From contig NZ_JASCIS010000022.1 of NCBI RefSeq assembly GCF_029968015.1, forward strand, positions 62,001 to 126,000: 64,000 nt of DNA, given 5' to 3'. Positions 39,847 to 47,229 of the stretch are shown piece after piece (position 1 is the first letter of the stretch; each line of letters begins with the position of its first letter). The stretch is from Streptomyces luteolus. GTDB taxonomy: Bacteria > Actinomycetota > Actinomycetes > Streptomycetales > Streptomycetaceae. Both the position numbers and the translations under genes were made by a program. Under the pieces are notes generated by a model. The model ran no database searches. It worked only from the letters and a program-made list of their open reading frames with translations, and was not told the DNA's origin.

Positions 39847-41712
39847 ATGCCGACGCATGCAGTGAGCGCTGCCAAGCCGACGTATCCCGGCGTTTACGTC
39901 GAAGAGCTTCCCAGCAGTGCCCGCACCATCTCGACCATCACGACCTCGGTGACCGCGTTCGTGGGACACACCCGGCGCGGCCCGCTCAACGAGCCGGTGC
40001 GCATCACCAGCTTCGCCGAGTTCGAGCGCCGCTTCGGTGGCCTGAGCTCGCAGAGCGCCGTCGGCTACGCGGTGCACCAGTTCTTCGGCAACGGCGGCAC
40101 CGTCGCCGTGATCGTCCGGGTCGCCAAGGCCCGCAGCGGCAAGGCGGCCTGCGTCACCCTGGAGTCCACCGAGGGCCGCAGCGAGTGCCCCGTCCTCGAA
40201 GTGCACGCCAAGGAACCCGGCCTCTGGGGCAACGGCCTGCGCGTCGCCGTCGACTACGACACGCCCTGCCCCGAGGAGACCTTCAACCTGCGCGTGTACG
40301 ACGCGCGCGGCAGCGCCCGCGAGGCCTTCACCGGCCTGTCCATGGACGCCTCGCACGGCCGGTACGCACCCACGGTGATCAACTCCGGTTCCCGGCTGAT
40401 CCGCGTGGAGGCGCTCGACGAGGGCCGGCCCGACCCGTCGGGTACCGTCTCCAAGCCATTCGGTCATGAACTCCCCGACCTGGCCGTCGACCTGACGGTG
40501 AAGATCGGCGAGGTGGAGCGCGAGTTCACGCTGTACGACCCGGACTGCGACGGCGAGGCGCCGTGCAACGTCACCGAGCTCGCCCAGCTCCTTGAGCGCA
40601 AGCTGCGGGCCCTGCCGGACGCGCCCGGCAAGCACGCCTTCGCGGGCGCCGAGGTCACCGCCTTCGGCCGCCGCGTCCAGGTCGTCGCGGGCTCCACCGA
40701 CCCCGAGGACGTCGTCCGCTTCGTCGGCGAGTGCGCCAACGACCTGGGCCTCGAAGCCTCCGTCAATCCGCCCGTCTTCCCGCTGGAGGGCGGCGAGGAC
40801 GGCGACCCGCCCGGGCCGCGCGACCTCATCGGCAGCGAGTCCGGCAAGACCGGCATCCAGGCCCTGCGCGACGAGCCCGACGTCAACCTCCTCGCACTGC
40901 CCGAGCTGGCCGCGTACGAATCGGTCGAGGACATCCTCACCGTCGTGTCGGCCGCGCAGCGGCTGTGCCAGGAGCGGCGGATCTTCCTGCTCGTGGACGC
41001 GCCCAGTACCTGGGTCAGCGTCGACACCGCGCGGGCCGGGCTCGCCGCGTTCGAGCCGGTGCGCGGCAACCACGCGGGCCTGTACTTCCCGCACATCCAG
41101 CTCACCGACCCGCTCACGGGCCGGCTGCGCTCCTTCCCGCCGTCCGGCGCCATCGCGGGCGTGTTCGCGCGTACGGACGCGGAGCGCGGCGTGTGGAAGG
41201 CCCCGGCCGGCACCGAGGCGCGGCTCGCGGGCGTGCACTCGCTCACGGTCAAGCTCACCGACCGGGAGAACGGCCTGCTCAACCCGCTGGGCGTGAACTG
41301 CCTGCGGACCTTCCCGATGGCCGGCCCGCTGGTCTGGGGCGCGCGCACCCTGGAGGGCTCCGACGCCCTGGACAGCGAGTGGGCGTACGTGCCGGTGCGG
41401 CGGCTCGCGCTGCACGTCGAGGAGAGCCTGCACCGCGGACTGCAGTGGGTCGTGTTCGAGCCGAACGACGAGAACCTGTGGCAGCAGATCCGCCTCAGCG
41501 CCTCCTCGTATCTGCACAACCTGTTCCGGCAGGGCGCCTTCAAGGGCGGCACGCCCCGCGAGGCGTACTTCGTCAAGTGCGACCACGACACGACGACGGA
41601 CGACGACATCGCGAACGGAGTGGTGAACGTGCTCGTCGGCATCGCGCCGGTGAAGCCCGCCGAGTTCGTGATCGTCAAACTCCAGCAGACGGCCGGCCAG
41701 TTCGCGCTCTGA
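39847..41712 (+). CDS. eCIS tail sheath protein (Cis2-like)
   Basis: A 621-residue contractile sheath subunit. It starts with the conserved KPTYPGVYVEELPSSARTIS sheath N-terminal arm, then VTAFVGHTRRGPLNEPVRIT and FGGLSSQSAVGYAVHQFFGN. The C-terminal sheath domain contains LTVKLTDRENGLLNPLGVNC, VWGARTLEGSDALDSEWAYV and VLVGIAPVKPAEFVIVKLQQ. By analogy with PVC, MAC and Streptomyces CIS particles it polymerises around the inner tube and contracts to drive it. The ATG at 39847 follows GGAGGGGG. First gene of the operon; the tube gene starts 67 bp downstream. Confidence 0.94.
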   Translation: MPTHAVSAAKPTYPGVYVEELPSSARTISTITTSVTAFVGHTRRGPLNEPVRITSFAEFERRFGGLSSQSAVGYAVHQFFGNGGTVAVIVRVAKARSGKAACVTLESTEGRSECPVLEVHAKEPGLWGNGLRVAVDYDTPCPEETFNLRVYDARGSAREAFTGLSMDASHGRYAPTVINSGSRLIRVEALDEGRPDPSGTVSKPFGHELPDLAVDLTVKIGEVEREFTLYDPDCDGEAPCNVTELAQLLERKLRALPDAPGKHAFAGAEVTAFGRRVQVVAGSTDPEDVVRFVGECANDLGLEASVNPPVFPLEGGEDGDPPGPRDLIGSESGKTGIQALRDEPDVNLLALPELAAYESVEDILTVVSAAQRLCQERRIFLLVDAPSTWVSVDTARAGLAAFEPVRGNHAGLYFPHIQLTDPLTGRLRSFPPSGAIAGVFARTDAERGVWKAPAGTEARLAGVHSLTVKLTDRENGLLNPLGVNCLRTFPMAGPLVWGARTLEGSDALDSEWAYVPVRRLALHVEESLHRGLQWVVFEPNDENLWQQIRLSASSYLHNLFRQGAFKGGTPREAYFVKCDHDTTTDDDIANGVVNVLVGIAPVKPAEFVIVKLQQTAGQFAL

Positions 41713-41714
41713 GA

Positions 41715-41769
41715 CCTGCGGAACGAGCCTGCAGAACGAGCCCTGCAGAACGAACCCTGCAGATCGAGA
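41715..41769 (+). repeat. Tandem 14-bp repeat between sheath and tube genes
   Basis: Four copies of a CCTGCAGAACGAGC-type unit (CCTGC at 41715, 41728, 41742, 41756). The final copy runs into the tube ribosome site GAGAAGGA. Confidence 0.65.
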
Positions 41770-41779
41770 AGGAATCCCG

Positions 41780-42304
41780 ATGCCTGAGTTCACAGTCAAC
41801 GCCCAACGATTCGATCCGTACAAGAATTTCAAGTTCCTGGTCCTGTGGGACGGTCGGACGGTCGCGGGCATCAGCAAGATCAGCCCGCTGAAGCGGACCA
41901 CCGAGGTCGTCAAGCACCGGCACGGCGGCGACCCCAGCTCGCCGCGGAAGTCGCCGGGCCGCTCCGAGTTCGAGGGCGTCACCCTGGAGCGCGGCGTCAC
42001 GCACGACCCCGAGTTCGACCGCTGGGCCAACAAGGTCTGGCAGGTCGGCGCCGGGCTCGGCTCCGAGGTGTCGCTCGCCGACTTCCGCAAGGACATCGTC
42101 ATCCAGGTCCTCAACGAAGCCGGTCAGGTGGCCGTCTCGCACAAGCTGTACCGCAGCTGGCCGAGCGAGTACCAGGTGCTCGGCGAGATGGACGCCAACG
42201 CCAACGCGGTGGCGATCCAGTCGCTGAAGCTGGAGTGCGAGGGCTGGGAGCGGGACTACGAAGTCCCAGAACCGCAGGAGCCCTCCTTCCTCAACCCGGC
42301 CTGA
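41780..42304 (+). CDS. eCIS inner tube protein (Cis1-like)
   Basis: A 174-residue phage T4 gp19/Hcp-like tube protein. It reads FTVNAQRFDPYKNFKFLVLW at the N terminus, then TVAGISKISPLKRTTEVVKH with the HRHGGDP element, TLERGVTHDPEFDRWANKVW and YRSWPSEYQVLGEMDANANA, all hallmark segments of the conserved phage-tail tube family. It forms the hexameric inner tube inside the sheath. Only one tube paralogue is seen, whereas Photorhabdus PVC has two. The ATG at 41780 follows GAGAAGGA. Confidence 0.94.
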   Translation: MPEFTVNAQRFDPYKNFKFLVLWDGRTVAGISKISPLKRTTEVVKHRHGGDPSSPRKSPGRSEFEGVTLERGVTHDPEFDRWANKVWQVGAGLGSEVSLADFRKDIVIQVLNEAGQVAVSHKLYRSWPSEYQVLGEMDANANAVAIQSLKLECEGWERDYEVPEPQEPSFLNPA

Positions 42305-42385
42305 TAAAGGGCCGGTTGAGGTTTGAGGGAACGGCACCACCAGCACAGTCGGGGCGACGCGGTATAAGAAACGGGGGCGGGCAAG

Positions 42386-43114
42386 GTGAGCGCACAGGCC
42401 GCCGACCTCCTGGCCACCTGGGAGGCCGGTCTCGGGCAGGACGGCTTCGGCCGTGCCCTGCTCCTGCACCGCACCGCCCGCCCCGAGTTCGCCGGGGACA
42501 GCGGGGCGCTGCTCGCGCTGCCCGTCGGGGCGCGCGAGGCCGATCTGTTCGCGCTGCGCCGGGCTCTTTTCGGGGACCGTATGCAGGTGCGGCTCGACTG
42601 CTCCGCGTGCGGAGAGGACCTCGAATTCGACCTGGACGCCGGGGAGTTCGCCCGCTCTCCCGCCCCGGCCGACGACGGGGCGCTGAGCATCTCCGACGGC
42701 CCTTGGAAGGTGGAGTTCCGGCTGCCGGCCGTCGCCGATCTGGCGGCGGCGGCCCGGCGGCCCGACCCACGGCGTGCGCTGCTCCACAGCTGCGTGACGG
42801 CGGTCGTACGCGACGGGGAGCCGCTGCCCGTCGACTCGCTGCCCGCCGCACTGGAGCGGCGCGTCGCCGAGGCCGCCGAGGCCGCCGACCCGGCGGCCGA
42901 CGTGAACCTCACGATCAGCTGCCCCGAGTGCGCCACGGCCACCCGCTCCGAACTCGACATCGCCTCCTACCTGTGGACCGAACTGGACGCCTGGGCCCGA
43001 GACGTACTTCTCGACGTCCACCTCCTGGCCACCGCCTACGGCTGGAGCGAACCCCAGATCCTGGCGCTCAGCCCGCTGCGGCGCCGCTACTACCTGGAGC
43101 TGTGCGCACCATGA
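42386..43114 (+). CDS. eCIS gp26-like baseplate protein with zinc-ribbon cysteines
   Basis: A 242-residue protein from the GTG at 42386. It resembles the T4 gp26-type baseplate proteins found after tube genes in eCIS clusters. Two Cys pairs, LDCSACGEDLEF near residue 70 and ISCPECATATRS near 177, suggest a zinc ribbon split by an insertion. The C-terminal region DVHLLATAYGWSEPQILALS followed by PLRRRYYLEL is the most conserved block (a GWSxxxIxxL pattern seen in phage baseplate or tail-assembly chaperone-like proteins). Stop and the next start overlap as ATGA. It probably takes part in baseplate assembly; exact position uncertain. Confidence 0.75.
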   Translation: MSAQAADLLATWEAGLGQDGFGRALLLHRTARPEFAGDSGALLALPVGAREADLFALRRALFGDRMQVRLDCSACGEDLEFDLDAGEFARSPAPADDGALSISDGPWKVEFRLPAVADLAAAARRPDPRRALLHSCVTAVVRDGEPLPVDSLPAALERRVAEAAEAADPAADVNLTISCPECATATRSELDIASYLWTELDAWARDVLLDVHLLATAYGWSEPQILALSPLRRRYYLELCAP

Positions 43115-43854
43115 CCGACTCCACCGGGGCGTCCCGCGACCGTGACCCCGACTTCCTCGACCGGCTGCTCGCCCGGCACCGGCCGGCCGCTCCGGCGCGC
43201 CCCGGTGTCGTACGCGTCCAGCCACGCCTGGCTGGTCCCTTCGAGCGCGCCGAGGCGGTACGCGGGGGCGCGGAAGAGCCGGAGGGGACGGCACCTCTGT
43301 GGCCGACCGCAGCTCAACACCCCGCTTCGAAAGGGGAGTTGGGGGCACCCCTACGCGAAGTGCGGCAGTTGACCGAGCGGGAGCGGACCGTCGTCCGCAC
43401 AGAGCGGGACCGCGCGGCGGAGCCCGCGCGGGAACCGCGCCCGGCGGCCCCCGCCGCCCTCCCCGCGCCGCTCCTTCGCCCCGCGGCCGCCGCCGCGCCC
43501 CGGCTGCGGCCCGTACCGGACGCGACACGCCGTACGGACAGCGACGCCGATTCGGCGGTCCGGCGCGACACGCCCGCGCCCGTCCGCCCCTCGGCCGCCG
43601 ACCGCACCGCCACGCCCGGCCCCGCCACTCCCCTGCGCCCCAGCGGCGTCGACACGGCGGCCGCCCGGGAGGCCGTACGGCAGAGCGGTGCGCGACGCCG
43701 GGGGCAGCCCCCGGAGCAGGTCGTGCAGGTGCAGATCGGGCGCCTTGAGGTCACCGCCGGGGGGCAGGCGCCCACGGCCCGGCGCCCGGCCGCGCGGGAG
43801 CGGCGCGAGGCGACGGTGAGCCTCTCCGACTACCTGGCACGGGGGCGCGAGTGA
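43111..43854 (+). CDS. Pro/Arg/Ala-rich eCIS operon protein, unknown
   Basis: A 247-residue protein translationally coupled to the preceding gene. A short N-terminal motif DRDPDFLDRLLARHRPAA and a C-terminal conserved-looking piece (VVQVQIGRLEVTAGG, then ATVSLSDYLARGRE) flank about 150 residues of low-complexity Ala/Pro/Arg sequence. The QVQIGRLEV segment is typical of small proteins found at this position in eCIS and phage-tail clusters. No catalytic motif is visible. It could be a scaffold or adaptor between sheath/tube and cap components; function unknown. Confidence 0.65.
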   Translation: MTDSTGASRDRDPDFLDRLLARHRPAAPARPGVVRVQPRLAGPFERAEAVRGGAEEPEGTAPLWPTAAQHPASKGELGAPLREVRQLTERERTVVRTERDRAAEPAREPRPAAPAALPAPLLRPAAAAAPRLRPVPDATRRTDSDADSAVRRDTPAPVRPSAADRTATPGPATPLRPSGVDTAAAREAVRQSGARRRGQPPEQVVQVQIGRLEVTAGGQAPTARRPAARERREATVSLSDYLARGRE

Positions 43855-43918
43855 ACGACGCCGTACACGTACGCACGGTGGAATCCGTAGGGCACGAGGG
43901 ACGCGAGGAACCGACCCC

Positions 43919-44881
43919 ATGAGCAACGCACTTGCCATCGCCCACGTCACCCAGGCCCTGGCCCTGCTCATCGAGGCCAACCTGCAGCCCGAGATCGACA
44001 TGGCCGTGAAGGTCGAGCCGCGCAAACCCCCGGCCGACCCGCCGACCGAGCCGACGATCACCGTGTTCCCGTACCAGGTCACGCCCAACACCTCGCAGCG
44101 CAACAACGACCTGCCCACGCGGGCCTCGGACGGCACGCTCCTCAAGCGGCCCGCCGCCGCGCTCGACGTGCACTTCCTGATCAGCGCGTACGGCGAGGAG
44201 AGCGAGCTCGTCGGACAGCGGCTGATCGGTTCGGTGGTGCGGACGCTGCACGAGATACCTGTCCTTCCCGCCGATGTCATCGAACTCGCCGGGGAGCGGC
44301 CGTACTTGGTCGGCAGCGACCTGGCCGAGGCGGTGCAGCGGGTGCGGTTCACGCCCACGGTCATGGACATCGACGAGACGTCCAAGCTCTGGGGCATGCT
44401 GCACCAGACGCCGTACACGCTGTCCGTGGTGTATCAGGCGGCGCTGATCTTCATCGAGGGGCGCGAAGTGCCGCGGTCGCCGCGGCCGGTGGAGCGGCAC
44501 ACCGTACGGGTGGCGCCGTTCGGGGCTCCGGGGGCGCCGGAACGGCCGGGGAGGTCCGGGCCGTCTCCCGAGCCGCCTTCCGGGCCGGCAGCCGCCGACA
44601 CGCCCGAGGCCGAGGTTCCCGGGACCTCACCGGACGAGTCCGACACGCCCAGGAAGGCTCCGGCCACGGCTGATGCGCCGGCGAAGGCTCCGGCCAAGCG
44701 GTCGGCGAAGAAGGCCGCTTCCTCTTCCCGTGCCACCGGAGGCTCCCGTACGACCGGAGGCTCCGGTACGTCCGGCACATCTCGTACCCCCCGTCCCCCC
44801 CGTACCCGCAAGCGCGCGCAGTCCGACTCGGACACGGACCCCGGCACCGGCACCGGCACCGGCTCGGACGCGGAGAGCTGA
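43919..44881 (+). CDS. DUF4255 cap/terminator protein (Cis16-like) with long tail
   Basis: A 320-residue protein. Residues 1-185 form the DUF4255 domain: MSNALAIAHVTQALALLIEA, ITVFPYQVTPNTSQRNNDLP, ALDVHFLISAYGEESELVGQ and LSVVYQAALIFIEGREVP. In PVC-type particles the DUF4255 protein (Pvc16) caps the sheath/tube end. The remaining 135 residues are Pro/Ala/Ser/Thr/Lys-rich low complexity (APAKAPAKRSAKKAA, then GGSRTTGGSGTSGTS and a GTGTGTG end), which is unusually long for this family. The ATG at 43919 lies 64 bp after the previous stop; the ATPase start follows 9 bp downstream. Confidence 0.85.
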   Translation: MSNALAIAHVTQALALLIEANLQPEIDMAVKVEPRKPPADPPTEPTITVFPYQVTPNTSQRNNDLPTRASDGTLLKRPAAALDVHFLISAYGEESELVGQRLIGSVVRTLHEIPVLPADVIELAGERPYLVGSDLAEAVQRVRFTPTVMDIDETSKLWGMLHQTPYTLSVVYQAALIFIEGREVPRSPRPVERHTVRVAPFGAPGAPERPGRSGPSPEPPSGPAAADTPEAEVPGTSPDESDTPRKAPATADAPAKAPAKRSAKKAASSSRATGGSRTTGGSGTSGTSRTPRPPRTRKRAQSDSDTDPGTGTGTGSDAES

Positions 44882-44890
44882 GGCGAGGGC

Positions 44891-46927
44891 GTGGCGAATT
44901 CCGGGGCAGGTGAGGACATGGCGGCGGGCGGCAGCGGCGACTCGGCGCACATACGCGGCGGCGCGCTGCCGCTGACCGCCGAGATCGCCCGCGTACTGGC
45001 GCGCATCGACGCGCACGCGGCGCGGTCGGGCGGCCGCGACGCGCGGGAGGACAAGGGTCGGACCGGCGGGCTCACCGAAAACCCGCTCCCGGACACCACC
45101 CCCGCCGTGTCCACCGCCTCCGTGCCCCTCACCGCGCTCGCCACCTGCTTCGGGCTCTCCACGTTCGAGCGGGACCTCGTACTCCTCACCGCCGCCCAGG
45201 AGTTGGACCCGACCACGGCCGCGCGGTGTGCCGCCGCGAGCGGGGATCCGGAGCGGGCGTACCCGACGTTCTCCCTTGCGCTCGCCGCGCTGGCCGAGCC
45301 GCACTGGAGCGCGCTCACGCCGGTCGCGCCGCTGCGCCGCTGGCGGCTGCTCGACCTGGAGGACGACACCCGTCTGACGACCTCCCGGCTCCGGCTCGAC
45401 GAGCGGATCCTGCACTTCCTGCTCGACTCGCCGTACCTGGACGCCCGGCTGCACGGCCAGTTGCGCCGCGCCCCGGTGCCGGACACGCTGCCGCCGTCGT
45501 ACGACCTGGCCGCGAGCCGGCTCGCCGGGGCGTGGACGGCGGGGGCGCGGCCCGACACGCCGATGCTCGTGGAGGTGGTCGGCGGGGACCTGCGCAGCCG
45601 CGCCGACATCGCGGCAGCGGCGGCGGCGCGTTCCGGGCTAGGCCTGTACGCGATGGCCGCCGACGACATCCCGACGGACGCCGCCGAGCGCGACCGGCTC
45701 GCCCGGCTCTGGCAGCGCGAGGCGATCCTGCTGCCCGCGGCGCTCCTGGTCGAGGTCGGCGAGTTGGACCGGGACCAGCACGCGGCGACCGACGCGTTCC
45801 TCGCGGGCGCGGCCGTGCCGATGGTGGTGTCCAGCCCCGACCCCCGCCGCACGGAACAGGCGCGCGGCGAGCGCGTGACCGTGCCGCGCCTCGACGACGA
45901 GGAGCAACTCGGCCTGTGGGCGGGCGCGTTCGAGGGTGTGACGGACATGGACGAACACGAACTGCGGTCCCTGGTGGCCCAGTTCCAGCTGCCGCCGCAT
46001 GTCGTGCGTACGGCCGCGTCGATCGTCGGTCGCGACACGCCGGGACTGACCGCGGACGACGCGACCGACCCCGCGCGACTCGCCTGGAACGCCGCCCTCG
46101 AAGAGGCCAGGATCGGCATGGACGAGCTGGGCCGCCGTATCGAACCGGAGGCGGGCTGGGGCGATCTGGTGCTGCACGAGCGGCAGACGAGTGTGCTGCG
46201 GGAGATCGTGGCGCACGTACGGCAGCGGGCGACCGTGCACCAGGAGTGGGGCTTCGCGGCGACGCTGCGGCGCGGCCTCGGTGTGACCGCGCTGTTCGCG
46301 GGCGGCTCGGGCACCGGCAAGACGCTCGCGGCCGAGGTGATGGCGAAGGAACTGGGCCTCGACCTGTTCATCATCGACCTGTCGCAGGTGGTGTCGAAGT
46401 ACATCGGCGAGACGGAGAAGAACCTGCGCAAGGTCTTCGACGCGGCCGAACGCGGCGGCGCGCTCCTGCTGTTCGACGAGGCCGACGCGCTGTTCGGCAA
46501 GCGCAGTGAGGTCAAGGACAGCCACGACCGGTACGCGAACCTGGAGGTCAGCTACCTCCTGATGCGCATGGAGGCGTACCGGGGCCTGGCGATCCTCACC
46601 ACGAACATGAAGAAGGCCCTGGACACGGCGTTCATGCGCCGCATCCGCTTCGTGGTCGACTTCCCGTTCCCCGCCGAGCACGAGCGCGCGGAGATCTGGC
46701 GCCGGGTGCTGCCGCCGCAGACCCCGACGAAGGGCGTCGACCCGGCCCTCCTCGCCCAACTCACCGTCGCGGGCGGCTCGATCCGCAACATCGCCCTGTC
46801 CGGCGCGTTCCTCGCCGCCGAGGAGGGCGACCGGCTGCAGATGCGGCACATGCTGGCGGCGGCCCGTACGGAGTATCTGAAGCTGGAGCGCTCCTTGACG
46901 CCGACGGAGGTCCGCGGATGGGTGTGA
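44891..46927 (+). CDS. eCIS-associated AAA+ ATPase (Cis15-like)
   Basis: A 678-residue ATPase. The N-terminal half (about 60-420) is the winged-helix-like domain usual in eCIS ATPases (LATCFGLSTFERDLVLLTAA). The AAA module follows: Walker A GGSGTGKT at 471-478, VVSKYIGETEKNLRKVFDAA, Walker B LLLFDEADALFG near 525-536, and the arginine-finger region AFMRRIRFVVDFPFP. The GTG at 44891 is the likely start; an ATG at 44918 is possible. In PVC/MAC systems Pvc15-type ATPases are needed for assembly or cargo loading. It lies directly before the giant toxin-like gene, fitting a role in effector loading. The next gene starts inside its 3' end (46918). Confidence 0.92.
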   Translation: MANSGAGEDMAAGGSGDSAHIRGGALPLTAEIARVLARIDAHAARSGGRDAREDKGRTGGLTENPLPDTTPAVSTASVPLTALATCFGLSTFERDLVLLTAAQELDPTTAARCAAASGDPERAYPTFSLALAALAEPHWSALTPVAPLRRWRLLDLEDDTRLTTSRLRLDERILHFLLDSPYLDARLHGQLRRAPVPDTLPPSYDLAASRLAGAWTAGARPDTPMLVEVVGGDLRSRADIAAAAAARSGLGLYAMAADDIPTDAAERDRLARLWQREAILLPAALLVEVGELDRDQHAATDAFLAGAAVPMVVSSPDPRRTEQARGERVTVPRLDDEEQLGLWAGAFEGVTDMDEHELRSLVAQFQLPPHVVRTAASIVGRDTPGLTADDATDPARLAWNAALEEARIGMDELGRRIEPEAGWGDLVLHERQTSVLREIVAHVRQRATVHQEWGFAATLRRGLGVTALFAGGSGTGKTLAAEVMAKELGLDLFIIDLSQVVSKYIGETEKNLRKVFDAAERGGALLLFDEADALFGKRSEVKDSHDRYANLEVSYLLMRMEAYRGLAILTTNMKKALDTAFMRRIRFVVDFPFPAEHERAEIWRRVLPPQTPTKGVDPALLAQLTVAGGSIRNIALSGAFLAAEEGDRLQMRHMLAAARTEYLKLERSLTPTEVRGWV

Positions 46928-47229
46928 ACGGTGCACATCGCGACAGGCCGGCCGAGCCGCGGGAGATCCGCGTCGACATCGGCGAACTGGTCCTGGACGG
47001 CTTCGGGCCGTCGGTGGACGCCGGGCGCGTATCGGCCTCGTTCGAGCGGGAGTTGACCCGTCTCGTACGCGAACACGGAGTGCCGCTCGCGGCCGACGGC
47101 GGCCTGTCCGTGGACGCGCTGTCCGGGCTCCCGCCGCTGCCGGCGGGGTTGTCGGCGCGCCGCCTGGGCCAGGAGCTGGCGCGCGCGGTGCACTCGGGGT
47201 TGTCGGGGCGCGGGGAGGTGGCACGGTGA
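46918..47229 (+). CDS. Small eCIS operon protein, unknown
   Basis: A 103-residue protein overlapping the ATPase end by 10 bp and the start of the giant gene by 4 bp (GTGA type), so all three are translationally coupled. It reads REIRVDIGELVLDGFGPSVD, then SFERELTRLVREHGVPLAA, with a C-terminal helix GQELARAVHSGLSG. This VDIGELVLDG-type N terminus is seen in small proteins next to eCIS ATPases. No enzyme motif. It could be an adaptor or chaperone for the giant DUF4157 protein that follows; inference from position only. Confidence 0.7.
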   Translation: MGVNGAHRDRPAEPREIRVDIGELVLDGFGPSVDAGRVSASFERELTRLVREHGVPLAADGGLSVDALSGLPPLPAGLSARRLGQELARAVHSGLSGRGEVAR

